Below are positions 1 through 7,580 of a DNA stretch of 35,930 bases, one piece after another. Position numbers and translations under genes: made by a program. The notes beneath the pieces are model-generated. The model worked only from the letters and a program-made list of their open reading frames with translations, was not told the DNA's origin and did not search any database. Each line of letters starts with the position of its first letter. Positions within the stretch are counted from its first letter, which is position 1. This DNA is from Minisyncoccota bacterium. GTDB lineage: Bacteria > Patescibacteriota > Minisyncoccia > Phycocordibacterales > Phycocordibacteraceae. The stretch is from assembly GCA_018062765.1 (NCBI GenBank), contig JAGORR010000003.1, positions 1 to 35,930 on the forward strand, in the 5' to 3' direction.

Positions 1-2
1 TG

Positions 3-3000
3 CGCGCAGGAGTTGGGGAGACCGCAGAGACCGCGGTGATTGGATGGGATGACGCAGACTCGCTGCAGCTTGGGGTGTACTCATCGCCGACTGATACGAC
101 GATTAGTCCGTTTGTGACGGTGACTTCGGGAGGACTCGTTGGTATTGGGACCTCTTCGCCAAGCGGCACACTCGACGTTTGGTCGACTCGCGGTCGTTAC
201 GCATCGTTTGCGGCAAATGGAAGGAATACCTTTTCTGCGAATGACAACACGTTGACTCCCGTACTGACGCTCCAGAACACGATGGAGACTGCCGGCCATG
301 GTGCGTCCCTTGTTTTCAATCTCGGGTACGGCGGCACAGGAAACATACAGGGCACGGCGGTTACAAGCGGGCGTATCTATACGGTCGCCGAGAATACGTA
401 TACGTCGACCGCGTCGACCCAGGATGCGTCCTTGGTGTTTGATACAGCACTCAACGGAGCTCTTGCGGAGGAGATGCGCATTACGTCTGCGGGACTGGTT
501 GGTATCGGTACTAGCACTCCCAATCGAGCGCTCAGTGTTGCCTCTAGTGGCAACCTCATTTTTGGGATTGAGCGAACCGCATCTCAGATTAATCAGTACT
601 CATTTGAGATTACCAGCGCATACGGAGGTGACTCAGGTAGTTTCAACCTGATTGCAACGTATGCGGCTGGCGACATAGCGCTCAGAGGATCAACCTCCGG
701 AAATGCACAAATGATTCTTAAGGGCGCGACAGGCTTTGTGGGAATCGGCGACACCGCACCAAACCAACTCCTCGGCCTCCTAGGGACCAACGCCCAAACT
801 TCCATCGAAGAAAGCGATACGGAGTTCCTGCGCACAGGAGTGGGCGAAACTGCCGGCACGAGCATCATCGGATGGGACGACGCAGACTCCTTCCAACTCG
901 GGGTGTACTCATCGCCGACTGATACGACGATTAGTCCGTTTGTGACGGTGACCTCGGCTGGTCTTGTTGGTATCGGAACGACGACCCCGGGATCGCTCTT
1001 CGATGTGCATTCTGCGTCTGCGCCGATACAGCGTCTCACCTTCAGCAACACTGGAAGTTTTGGACGCTTCGCTATATACGAAAATGAAAACCCTGTTGGA
1101 CAGATTCAGGCAATCGGCTCTGGGTTCGCTACAACCGAGCGTCAGCTTGACCTCGAACTCTTCGCTGACGCAGACATCTCGTTGTGGGCGGGTAACTCAG
1201 AGACTGTTACTTTCAAATCCGGCGGGAATGTCGGTATCGGCTCAACGACTCCAAACTCACCATTGGTTATAGGGACGGGCAATCTCAGAATGAGTATAGA
1301 TGCGGGTGAGGGTATCTTCTTTGACGCTGGTACCTCAGCCGGTATCGGTTCGCTGGTACGAAATAGTACTATTGGAGGCGCAAACGATATGGTGCTTACG
1401 GCCCGTTCAGGCATTGGCTTTACGGGTAGCATTACTTCGTATGACCAAGCGATTTCTTCCTACCAGATGTACCTCACCTCGGGTGGCTTGCTTGGAATCG
1501 GTACGACAGCACCAAGCCGCGCCTTGGATGTGTGGGGATCTTCTGCGGGTACGACGGTAACGACCGACGCCAACCCGTCTGTCGTCGTAACGAACTCGAA
1601 CACCACGAACAACAACTATGCGTCGTATGTCTTCTCAAGCATCAACGCCAGCAATGTACAGTTCTCAGGCGCTAAGCTTTCCGCCATCTTTACTGACCAC
1701 ACCGCATCGTCTGAAGACGCGGATATCGCGTTCACGACCAAAGCAGCCGGCACCATGGCTGAAAGGATGCGTATCGTAAGCACGGGTAACGTGGGAATCG
1801 GTGACTCGACCCCAACCGAAGGAACTTTGGTTGTCGGTAGTGCAGGAGGTGGAAACATCTACGCGACGTTCGCGACCGCCGGCACCGATACCCTTTGTTG
1901 GGACGGCGCCGGAGCATCCCTCATTACCGATTGTTCGTCGCTCGCCGAGTACAAGGACAACGTAGTAAACCTATCCTTCGGTCTTGAAGCGATACGACAA
2001 CTTACCCCACGCGAATTCGACTGGAACATCAGCCACCAGCGGCACGACCTCGGCTTCGTCGCGGAGGAGGTTGCAGCCGTCAATCCGCTCCTCGCGACCT
2101 GGAACGAAGAAGGTGAACTGCGTGGCGTGAAGTACGAGAAGATGGCTGCGCTCCTCACGAAGGGTATCCAAGAGCTCGACCTCCGGACACGCTTCGCGTC
2201 CTCGAGCGCCACCGGCGTATCGCTTACAGTGGCTTCTTCGACTGGGAACATTTCTATAGGGACGACGACGAACGCACTTTATAAGCTTGCGGTTGGTGGC
2301 GATATCGCTGCGACTGGCTACGTGAACCTTTCGACCGAGACCTCAAAGACGAACATCAGCTACCTTTCCGCTTCTACGACCGACGAGATTCTTTCTGAAA
2401 TCGAGAGTGTGAAGATTGCGACCTACCGCTACAAGTCGGAGAGCTCACGTAATCCGCTTCGGCTCGGGCTCATCGCGGAGGAAGCACCGCGCGAGGTGCT
2501 CTCGGTCGACGGTAAGGGCGTCGACATCTACAAGCTCGCAACCTACAGCCTCGCCGGCGTCCAGGCACTCTCTGACCGGGTTGCGATGACGAACGCACGA
2601 GTCGATTCTCTGGAGGAGCGCATCAAGCGTCTTGAGGACGGCAGCATCACGGTCGCCTCCGGCTCGCCGTTGACATTCTCCACCTCGACCCTGGTTGCGG
2701 CACTCGAGAGCCTTGGTGTCTCGATACGCGACGGGGTACTCGCGGTCGGAACGCTCGTGTCGGACCGGTTCGTCGTCGCCGCAGATGACGAGGGAAGCGC
2801 GGCAGCGGGATCGGCAGTCATTCTTGAGGGAAGTCTTGCGGTAGAAATAGAGAACAATCGCGTCGCCTCGACTTCGCGCGTCTTTATCACGATGACGTCG
2901 CCACTCTATGGTGGTTGGTACGTTACGGATAAGGGCGAAGGCTCCTTTACGGTCGCGCTTGAGGAGGAGCAGGACGATGACGTCACCTTCGATTACTTCA

Positions 3001-3422
3001 TCGTCGAGACCGAAGGACAGATAGAAGAGCAGGAGGGTACGCAGATTCTCTCTGAGCCAGAGGAAGACGAGGAGACTGACGAGCCGGTTATCACCGACGC
3101 GCCGGAGGAGACGCCGCCTGCTACGGAGCCTCCGCCTACGGACGAGACTTCCGAAACCCCTCCGAGCGATGCGGGAGAGGGTGAGGAAGGCGCCGAGACG
3201 GGTGCGGATGAAGGGGGAAGTGATACTGGTTCAGATACTGGAGGCGAAGCTACCGGAGGAGAATCAGCAGGAGGGGAGGGCAGTGAATCTGGTAGCGAGG
3301 GCGGTGGGGAACCGGGAGGGGAATCATCAGGTAGTGAGTCCGGAGGAGGAGAATCCAGCGGGGGAGACACAGGGTCTTCGGGCGGAAGTGAGGGCGGAGG
3401 AGACGGCAGCGCCGGGGCTTAA
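3..3422 (+). CDS. Surface fibre protein with two Peptidase_S74-like domains (5' partial)
   Basis: The reading frame is open to the left window edge, so the start lies outside and the first Met/Val-like codon at 36 is not the start. Residues below count from position 36. The first ~600 residues are imperfect repeats, each ending in a VGIGTTTP-like turn followed by a short LDV/ALSV strand, as in phage tail-fibre-like bacterial surface proteins. At about residues 634-717 lies a Peptidase_S74-like block (YKDNV, then LGFVAEEV, then KYEKMAALL), the intramolecular chaperone that trimerises and may cleave fibre tails. A second, more divergent copy follows at about 768-850 (SKTNISYL, LRLGLIAEEAP, YKLATYSLAGVQAL), then a short coiled coil and a beta-rich part. 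The C-terminal ~120 residues are acidic, Pro/Thr-rich and then Gly/Ser/Glu-rich, with no membrane anchor. Probable role: secreted or surface-attached trimeric fibre. The fold call is firm; the ligand is unknown. Confidence 0.85.
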   Translation, partial: RAGVGETAETAVIGWDDADSLQLGVYSSPTDTTISPFVTVTSGGLVGIGTSSPSGTLDVWSTRGRYASFAANGRNTFSANDNTLTPVLTLQNTMETAGHGASLVFNLGYGGTGNIQGTAVTSGRIYTVAENTYTSTASTQDASLVFDTALNGALAEEMRITSAGLVGIGTSTPNRALSVASSGNLIFGIERTASQINQYSFEITSAYGGDSGSFNLIATYAAGDIALRGSTSGNAQMILKGATGFVGIGDTAPNQLLGLLGTNAQTSIEESDTEFLRTGVGETAGTSIIGWDDADSFQLGVYSSPTDTTISPFVTVTSAGLVGIGTTTPGSLFDVHSASAPIQRLTFSNTGSFGRFAIYENENPVGQIQAIGSGFATTERQLDLELFADADISLWAGNSETVTFKSGGNVGIGSTTPNSPLVIGTGNLRMSIDAGEGIFFDAGTSAGIGSLVRNSTIGGANDMVLTARSGIGFTGSITSYDQAISSYQMYLTSGGLLGIGTTAPSRALDVWGSSAGTTVTTDANPSVVVTNSNTTNNNYASYVFSSINASNVQFSGAKLSAIFTDHTASSEDADIAFTTKAAGTMAERMRIVSTGNVGIGDSTPTEGTLVVGSAGGGNIYATFATAGTDTLCWDGAGASLITDCSSLAEYKDNVVNLSFGLEAIRQLTPREFDWNISHQRHDLGFVAEEVAAVNPLLATWNEEGELRGVKYEKMAALLTKGIQELDLRTRFASSSATGVSLTVASSTGNISIGTTTNALYKLAVGGDIAATGYVNLSTETSKTNISYLSASTTDEILSEIESVKIATYRYKSESSRNPLRLGLIAEEAPREVLSVDGKGVDIYKLATYSLAGVQALSDRVAMTNARVDSLEERIKRLEDGSITVASGSPLTFSTSTLVAALESLGVSIRDGVLAVGTLVSDRFVVAADDEGSAAAGSAVILEGSLAVEIENNRVASTSRVFITMTSPLYGGWYVTDKGEGSFTVALEEEQDDDVTFDYFIVETEGQIEEQEGTQILSEPEEDEETDEPVITDAPEETPPATEPPPTDETSETPPSDAGEGEEGAETGADEGGSDTGSDTGGEATGGESAGGEGSESGSEGGGEPGGESSGSESGGGESSGGDTGSSGGSEGGGDGSAGA
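72..124. repeat. 53-nt perfect intragenic repeat, copy 1 (copy 2 at 900-952)
   Basis: Positions 72-124 and 900-952 are identical over 53 nt inside the fibre gene and encode the same GVYSSPTDTTISPFVTVT peptide. Flanking sequence is similar but diverged, so this looks like recent duplication or gene conversion between fibre repeat modules. Confidence 0.9.
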
Positions 3423-3432
3423 TCCCTAGTGC

Positions 3433-3438
3433 TACAAT
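3433..3438 (+). promoter_or_regulatory. Probable -10 box (TACAAT) of gap
   Basis: TACAAT lies 23 nt before the GAPDH ATG. No convincing -35 box is seen. The spacing is longer than at most other starts in this window, giving a leader of about 16 nt. Confidence 0.4.
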
Positions 3439-3461
3439 CCGTACATCACACTCTTATATAT

Positions 3462-4484
3462 ATGAATACCGTACGCGTAGGGATTAACGGATTAGGGCGT
3501 ATCGGACGCGCATTTATGCGGGTGGCGCATGGCAGGCCTGAAATAGAAGTGGTCGCGGTCAACGACCTCGGCTCCATAGAGAACCTCGCGTACCTCCTGA
3601 AGTACGACACCGTATACAAGCGCGCGCCGTTTACGGTGCAGGCGAAGGAAGGGAATCTCCTCATTGATGGCAGGGAGGTCAGGGTACTTTCTGAGAAGGA
3701 ACCCGCTAAGCTTCCCTGGAAGGATCTTGGCGTCGATGTTGTCATTGAGTCGACGGGCTTTTTTACAGAGTTCGAGAAGGCGGCTGCGCATATTGAGGCC
3801 GGTGCGCGCCGCGTTGTCATCTCGGCGCCGGCAAAGGAGACGGAAGGAGGCTCTGTCACTGGAGCAACAGTCCTGATGGGTCTTAATGAGGACCGACTTC
3901 CCACCTGCGCGGTGTCTTCAAATGCGTCCTGCACCACGAATGCGGCGTCGCCAGTGATTGCGATACTCGACCAGGCTATCGGAATAGAGAAAGCCATACT
4001 TTCGACGACGCACGCGTATACCGCTTCGCAAGCTATCGTCGACGGACCATCGAAAAAGGATATGAAGGAGGGAAGAGCGGCCGCTCAGAATATCGTCCCA
4101 ACCTCGACCGGAGCTGCTATCGCGGTCACCAAGGCCTACCCCGCGCTTTCTGGAAAGTTCGACGGTATATCGCTACGTGTGCCTGTGCCTGCTGGATCTA
4201 TCGCGGACATCACGTTTGTCGCAAAGCGAGCTACGACTGTCGAGGAAGTGAACGAAGCGCTCCGCAAGGCCGCAAAGGATACGCGCTGGCAGGGGATATT
4301 CGCGGCCTCAGACGAGGAACTGGTTTCTTCCGACATTATTGGGGAGCGGTTCGCGTCTATCGCAGACCTCGGGATGACGCGAGTCGTCGATGGAAACCTC
4401 GTAAAAGTGCTCGCGTGGTACGACAACGAGATGGGGTATACCGAGACGCTGGTGCAGCACGCCATTAAGGCTGGTCGCTCATAG
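3462..4484 (+). CDS. gap: Glyceraldehyde-3-phosphate dehydrogenase
   Basis: This 340-residue enzyme oxidises glyceraldehyde 3-phosphate to 1,3-bisphosphoglycerate with NAD in lower glycolysis. The N-terminus has the Rossmann motif VGINGLGRIGR; an Asp in VNDLGS at the end of the second strand suits NAD. The catalytic Cys157 lies in SNASCTTN, followed by the His region STTHAYTASQ, the phosphate-binding stretch NIVPTSTGAA, and the C-terminal signature WYDNEMGYTE. Length is normal for the family. I chose ATG 3462 because the conserved N-terminus begins there; an upstream in-frame GTG at 3429 would add 11 unconserved residues. It opens a run of sugar-phosphate genes and probably has its own promoter. 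Type I bacterial GAPDH; alternatives unlikely. Confidence 0.97.
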   Translation: MNTVRVGINGLGRIGRAFMRVAHGRPEIEVVAVNDLGSIENLAYLLKYDTVYKRAPFTVQAKEGNLLIDGREVRVLSEKEPAKLPWKDLGVDVVIESTGFFTEFEKAAAHIEAGARRVVISAPAKETEGGSVTGATVLMGLNEDRLPTCAVSSNASCTTNAASPVIAILDQAIGIEKAILSTTHAYTASQAIVDGPSKKDMKEGRAAAQNIVPTSTGAAIAVTKAYPALSGKFDGISLRVPVPAGSIADITFVAKRATTVEEVNEALRKAAKDTRWQGIFAASDEELVSSDIIGERFASIADLGMTRVVDGNLVKVLAWYDNEMGYTETLVQHAIKAGRS

Positions 4485-4520
4485 CTTACGAGCTTCATCT
4501 AAAACTCCGCGCCCTTCGCC

Positions 4521-4526
4521 TAGCTT
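4521..4526 (+). promoter_or_regulatory. Possible -10 box (TAGCTT) of rpiB
   Basis: TAGCTT lies 6 nt before ATG 4533. The same hexamer serves as the -10 of the much clearer sortase promoter at 33781. No good -35 box is visible here. Confidence 0.35.
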
Positions 4527-4532
4527 CACGGT

Positions 4533-5015
4533 ATGAAAATATTCTTCGCAGCAGACCACGCCGGGTTTCTTCTCAAAGAGGCCTTAAAGGATTTCGCGCA
4601 CACCTTAGGGCACGAAGTCGAGGACATGGGTGCGACGACGCTCGTTGCGGAAGACGATTATCCTGACTACGTTACGCCGCTTGCCAATAGTGTGGCATCT
4701 TCTCCTGGGTCATTTGGCGTTATCGTAGGAGGTTCCGGACAGGGGGAAGCAATGGCAGCGAATCGCGTCCGCGGCGTACGCGCGCTCCTTTTTTACGGCA
4801 CAACAAAAGCATTCGCTCCTATAGAAGCGGAAGGAACGCCTTCCTCTGATGGTTTTGATATCGTGCGACTGGCACGAAGGCATAATGATGCCAATGTCTT
4901 ATCCTTAGGTGCGCGTTTTGTGTCGGGTGAGGATGCGCGCGAGGCATTGCGCATATTCATAGATACTGCATTCTCAGGCGCGGAGAGACACCGCAGACGC
5001 ATTGCAAAGTTCTAA
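4533..5015 (+). CDS. rpiB: Ribose 5-phosphate isomerase B (Glu-type active site)
   Basis: A 160-residue RpiB/LacAB-fold enzyme that interconverts ribose 5-phosphate and ribulose 5-phosphate in the non-oxidative pentose phosphate pathway. The N-terminal AADHAGF (Asp8-His9) phosphate and ring-opening site is intact. The central loop reads GGSGQGEAMAANRV: the Cys used as base in E. coli RpiB is Gly66 here, and Glu72 sits where the mycobacterial enzymes carry their alternative catalytic Glu (GGSGNGE). It is therefore likely active, of the actinobacterial type. The C-terminus (RHNDANVLSLGARF) is typical. It sits 48 nt after gap and before a pilin; no ribosome binding site is evident, so it may be leaderless. 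Confidence 0.93.
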   Translation: MKIFFAADHAGFLLKEALKDFAHTLGHEVEDMGATTLVAEDDYPDYVTPLANSVASSPGSFGVIVGGSGQGEAMAANRVRGVRALLFYGTTKAFAPIEAEGTPSSDGFDIVRLARRHNDANVLSLGARFVSGEDAREALRIFIDTAFSGAERHRRRIAKF

Positions 5016-5026
5016 AAGGAGTACGG

Positions 5027-5032
5027 TATACT
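5027..5032 (+). promoter_or_regulatory. -10 box (TATACT) of the 5040 pilin, leaderless spacing
   Basis: TATACT ends 7 nt before the pilin ATG, so transcription should begin at or next to the A of the start codon. TTGCAA at 5002-5007 is a possible -35, but the spacer would be 19 nt. Confidence 0.65.
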
Positions 5033-5039
5033 TTAACTT

Positions 5040-5549
5040 ATGAAAAAGCAGATTCGTGGCTTTACGCTCATTGAGCTCCTCGTTGTCATTGCAATAATCG
5101 GACTCTTGTCATCGGTGGTACTTGCCTCCTTGGGTCAGGCAAGAGTATCTGCTAGGGACGCCAAGCGAGAGCAGGGACTGATACAGCTTCGAAACGCACT
5201 TGAGATATACAGGACAGCGAACGGCGCGTACCCGCCTTCCTGTAACGGACATGCTGCTTGGGGAGGTGATAACTGGGGCTCGCCTACCTGCCCGACGAAT
5301 TACATCGTAGGTCTTGCGCCGACCTACATCGGTGCCTTACCACAGAGAGCGGGGACGTCAGATACATACATATATAGAACTGACGCGTCAGGCGCAAACT
5401 ACAAGTTACTCATGAGCGGAATCGAGGTATATAACAGTGCCGATTCCTTAGCTGATCCTGGTACCGGAGGTACCCCACCAAATTGCACCAATGTTCCTGG
5501 GCGCAGCAATGCATATGCCGTACATACGGCGGGTGGGAAGTGCTTCTAG
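5040..5549 (+). CDS. Type IV pilin-like protein (class III signal)
   Basis: A 169-residue prepilin. The leader MKKQIRG is followed by the cleavage and methylation site G7/F8 and the FTLIELLVVIAIIGLLSSVV hydrophobic helix, with the essential Glu at +5 of the mature protein. The helix continues through ARVSARDAKREQ, as in the pilin at 11181. The globular part has a YPP motif after the helix and four Cys that could pair (two in the middle, one near residue 150 and one penultimate), resembling pilin disulphide loops. A prepilin peptidase and assembly ATPase are needed and are not in this window. It lies among sugar genes with its own promoter, so the location says little about function. It could be a minor pilin or pseudopilin; the major pilin cannot be chosen from sequence alone. 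Confidence 0.9.
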   Translation: MKKQIRGFTLIELLVVIAIIGLLSSVVLASLGQARVSARDAKREQGLIQLRNALEIYRTANGAYPPSCNGHAAWGGDNWGSPTCPTNYIVGLAPTYIGALPQRAGTSDTYIYRTDASGANYKLLMSGIEVYNSADSLADPGTGGTPPNCTNVPGRSNAYAVHTAGGKCF

Positions 5550-5593
5550 ATAGAGTTATCCGCATGCTCTGCCGGAAAGTTGGTAGAGAGGCA

Positions 5594-5599
5594 TATACT
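5594..5599 (+). promoter_or_regulatory. -10 box (TATACT) of the rpe-like gene, leaderless spacing
   Basis: TATACT lies 8 nt before ATG 5608. There is no Shine-Dalgarno sequence between it and the start. No -35 consensus is seen 16-18 nt upstream. Confidence 0.6.
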
Positions 5600-5607
5600 G
5601 AAGCGTA

Positions 5608-6318
5608 ATGGGCGTCATAGTGCCGGCCATCATTCCAACCTCGAAACATGACCTCGAGGAGAAACTTCGTCGCCTGTCTGGTGTTACTGATTTCGTGCAG
5701 ATAGATGTCGTCGATGGAAAATTTGCGGGGCCTGCGTCATGGCCATATGGCGGGCACGAGTCGGAACTCTCTAGCATGGAAAACTTGCCGCAGTGGGGCG
5801 AGTTTAAGTTCGACATTGATCTCATGGTCGAGCATCCTGACCAGGTCTCAGGTCTCTGGATAGATCAGGGTGCGTCGCGCGTGACGATACACGCTGAGTC
5901 GACTCGCTACCTTGCGAAAACGATGGAGGAATTAGAGAGTCGGTACGGTCACGATCAGGGATTTGCACCCGAACTCCTTTCGTTCGGACTTGCGGTGGGA
6001 ACGACAACTGATATTTCGCTCATAGAGCCGTATCTCCACTTCGTCGAATATGTGCAGTTTATGGGTATCAGGCGTATTGGAAAGCAGGGAGAGCCGTTTG
6101 ATGTATCAGTAGTTGATCGCATACGTGCATTACGCAAGAAGCATCCGGAACTTACGGTGCAGGTAGATGGCGGCGTCAATCGAGCGACTGCTCCTGCTTT
6201 ACTTGAAGCTGGCGTCGATCGTCTTATCGTCGGGTCCGCGCTCTGGCTTGCTCCCGACCTTAAGGCTGAATATGACTTCTTGATGTCGCTTACGGAACAG
6301 TACGGACTATATGAATAG
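5608..6318 (+). CDS. Ribulose-phosphate 3-epimerase-like TIM-barrel protein, divergent metal site
   Basis: A 236-residue (beta/alpha)8 protein of the Rpe family, which normally interconverts ribulose 5-phosphate and xylulose 5-phosphate using a bound divalent metal. Recognisable blocks are FVQIDVVDGKF, FDIDLMVEHP, TIHAES, VQVDGGVN and the phosphate-binding VDRLIVGSALW. Two metal-binding His positions of canonical Rpe are changed: the H of HVDVMDG is Gln31 and the H of DVHLM is Asp71; the two catalytic Asp positions (in IDVVDG and VDGG) are kept. The usual MTVxPGFGGQ loop is replaced by FMGIRRIGKQGEPF. Its placement between rpiB and transketolase supports the epimerase role, but the site changes leave room for a different substrate or metal. 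The ATG is fixed by the -10 box 8 nt upstream. Confidence 0.8.
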   Translation: MGVIVPAIIPTSKHDLEEKLRRLSGVTDFVQIDVVDGKFAGPASWPYGGHESELSSMENLPQWGEFKFDIDLMVEHPDQVSGLWIDQGASRVTIHAESTRYLAKTMEELESRYGHDQGFAPELLSFGLAVGTTTDISLIEPYLHFVEYVQFMGIRRIGKQGEPFDVSVVDRIRALRKKHPELTVQVDGGVNRATAPALLEAGVDRLIVGSALWLAPDLKAEYDFLMSLTEQYGLYE

Positions 6319-6351
6319 CTTTTAGCTGCTAGCTGTTAGCTACGAGCTTTA
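6317..6351. repeat. Heptamer array AGCTNNN, five units, left flank of the four-helix-bundle gene
   Basis: Five exact 7-nt units (AGCTTTT, AGCTGCT, AGCTGTT, AGCTACG, AGCTTTA) run from inside the TAG stop of the upstream gene to the A of the next ATG, filling the whole spacer. The reverse complement matches the array at 6694-6735 in 23 of 32 ungapped positions. Confidence 0.85.
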
Positions 6352-6713
6352 TGAGCGAGCCAATCCTATCATTCAAAGAGCTCACGGTCTGGAAGCGTTC
6401 TATGGAGCTCGCTAAGCAGGTATATTTTTTTACTGAGTCACTTCCAGTTTCCGAAAGATATGGACTTGTAGATCAAATGCGACGTAGCGCGGTTTCGATT
6501 CCGTCTAATATCGCAGAGGGAAGGAACAGAGGAACGAGGAAGGATTTTGCCCAATTCTTACGCATTGCTATCGGTTCTGCCGCTGAGTTAGAGACACAGC
6601 TCTTACTATGCGAACAAATCCATTCATTATCGGGAGATGCGGTTAATGCGTTGCTTACAGAAGTTCAAAAGATGCTATCTGTAATGCATAGGAAGCTAAC
6701 AGCTCGTAGCTGA
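6351..6713 (+). CDS. Four-helix-bundle protein (23S rRNA intervening-sequence protein family)
   Basis: A 120-residue all-alpha protein of the S23/IVP family (TIGR02436 type), related to the Avd accessory protein of diversity-generating retroelements. The family signature is clear: the opening FKELTVWKRSMELAKQVYFFT, then YGLVDQMRRSAVSIPSNIAEG, then KDFAQFLRIAIGSAAELETQLLL. Members form pentameric barrels with a basic face and probably bind nucleic acid; no enzyme activity is known. Many sit inside 23S rRNA intervening sequences flanked by complementary ends. Here the gene sits between metabolic genes, but its ATG lies in the last unit of one heptamer array and its final codons (KLTARS, stop TGA) are made by another, so the whole gene is bracketed by imperfect inverted repeats. 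That suggests a cassette that moved as a unit. Confidence 0.93.
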   Translation: MSEPILSFKELTVWKRSMELAKQVYFFTESLPVSERYGLVDQMRRSAVSIPSNIAEGRNRGTRKDFAQFLRIAIGSAAELETQLLLCEQIHSLSGDAVNALLTEVQKMLSVMHRKLTARS

Positions 6714-6735
6714 TAGCTAAAAGCTCGTAGCGCTC
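6694..6735. repeat. Heptamer array AGCTNNN, six units, right flank of the four-helix-bundle gene
   Basis: Units AGCTAAC, AGCTCGT, AGCTGAT, AGCTAAA, AGCTCGT and AGCGCTC run in strict 7-nt register. They encode the last residues and the stop of the four-helix-bundle gene and end just before the -10 box of the transketolase gene. Confidence 0.85.
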
Positions 6736-6739
6736 ACGT

Positions 6740-6745
6740 TATACT
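6740..6745 (+). promoter_or_regulatory. -10 box (TATACT) of the transketolase genes, leaderless spacing
   Basis: TATACT ends 7 nt before ATG 6753. No ribosome binding site is present, and no -35 consensus is seen in the heptamer array upstream. Confidence 0.6.
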
Positions 6746-6752
6746 GGAAGCG

Positions 6753-7580
6753 ATGCTTTCAGATCGCGATATGAAGAATCTCGAAGCGCAAGCTCGCGCT
6801 ATCCGCGTGACCGTCATCGAGATGCTCACAAAGGCGGGCTCGGGACACACTGCGGGCCCCCTGGGTATGGCGGATATTTTTACTGCCTTTTATTTTCATA
6901 TCCTCCGGCACGACCCCAAGAATCCTGAATGGGCCGAGCGCGATAGACTTATCCTTTCCAATGGGCACATAACTCCTGTGCGGTACGCAGCGATGGCGCA
7001 CGCCGGGTATTTTCCGGTCGAGGAGACGCTCACGCTCCGTAAGTTCGGGACAAGGCTGCAGGGACACCCGGAACGTACGAAGCTTCCCGGTCTCGAGACA
7101 ACGTCAGGCCCGTTGGGCTCAGGGCTCTCGCAAGCTGCTGGGATGACGTATGCCTTAAAGATGGACGGCTCCCGGAGCCGCGTGTTCGCACTTATGTCGG
7201 ACGGAGAGCAGGAGTGCGGGAACATATGGGAAGCGGCGATGTGGGCGGGGAAGTATAAGCTCGCAAACCTGACGGCCGTCATCGATCGGAACAACATTCA
7301 GATAGACGGGAACACTGAGGACGTGATGCCGCTGGAGCCTCTGGCAGACAAGTGGCGGGCCTTTAATTGGCACGTCATCGAGGTGGACGGTCACAACATT
7401 CCTGCATTCATTGAGTGCGTACGACAGGCGGACGCGATACGTGAGAAACCGACCGTCATCATCGCTCACACCATTCCCGGCAAGGGAGTAAAGGAGATTG
7501 AAGGCGACTATCGTTGGCACGGCAAATCGCCCTCGGCTGAAGAAGCTGTGCGGTTCCTCAAGGAAATCAATCATGCTTAA
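6753..7580 (+). CDS. tktA: Transketolase, N-terminal (thiamine-diphosphate binding) subunit
   Basis: A 275-residue N-terminal half of a split transketolase, which moves two-carbon ketol units between sugar phosphates. Seen are SGHTAGPLGMADI near the start, the substrate/cofactor His in LSNGHITPVRYA, TTSGPLGSGLSQAAGM, and the ThDP-Mg motif SDGEQECGNIWEAAMWA followed by DRNNIQIDG (a GDGE motif with Ser for the first Gly). The C-terminal half is the next gene, whose ATG lies 8 nt inside this one, so the two are translationally coupled and should form a heteromer. Split transketolases are common in archaea, CPR and several other bacteria. The start is supported by the -10 box 7 nt upstream. Confidence 0.94.
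   Translation: MLSDRDMKNLEAQARAIRVTVIEMLTKAGSGHTAGPLGMADIFTAFYFHILRHDPKNPEWAERDRLILSNGHITPVRYAAMAHAGYFPVEETLTLRKFGTRLQGHPERTKLPGLETTSGPLGSGLSQAAGMTYALKMDGSRSRVFALMSDGEQECGNIWEAAMWAGKYKLANLTAVIDRNNIQIDGNTEDVMPLEPLADKWRAFNWHVIEVDGHNIPAFIECVRQADAIREKPTVIIAHTIPGKGVKEIEGDYRWHGKSPSAEEAVRFLKEINHA

Noticed and set aside
2993-3370. Ser/Pro-rich minus-strand frame
   Set aside because: It is the antisense of the acidic and Gly/Ser-rich tail of the fibre protein; the composition simply mirrors it.
6317-6735. CRISPR or clustered direct-repeat array
   Set aside because: Units are 7 nt and contiguous, with no repeat-spacer alternation and no cas genes.
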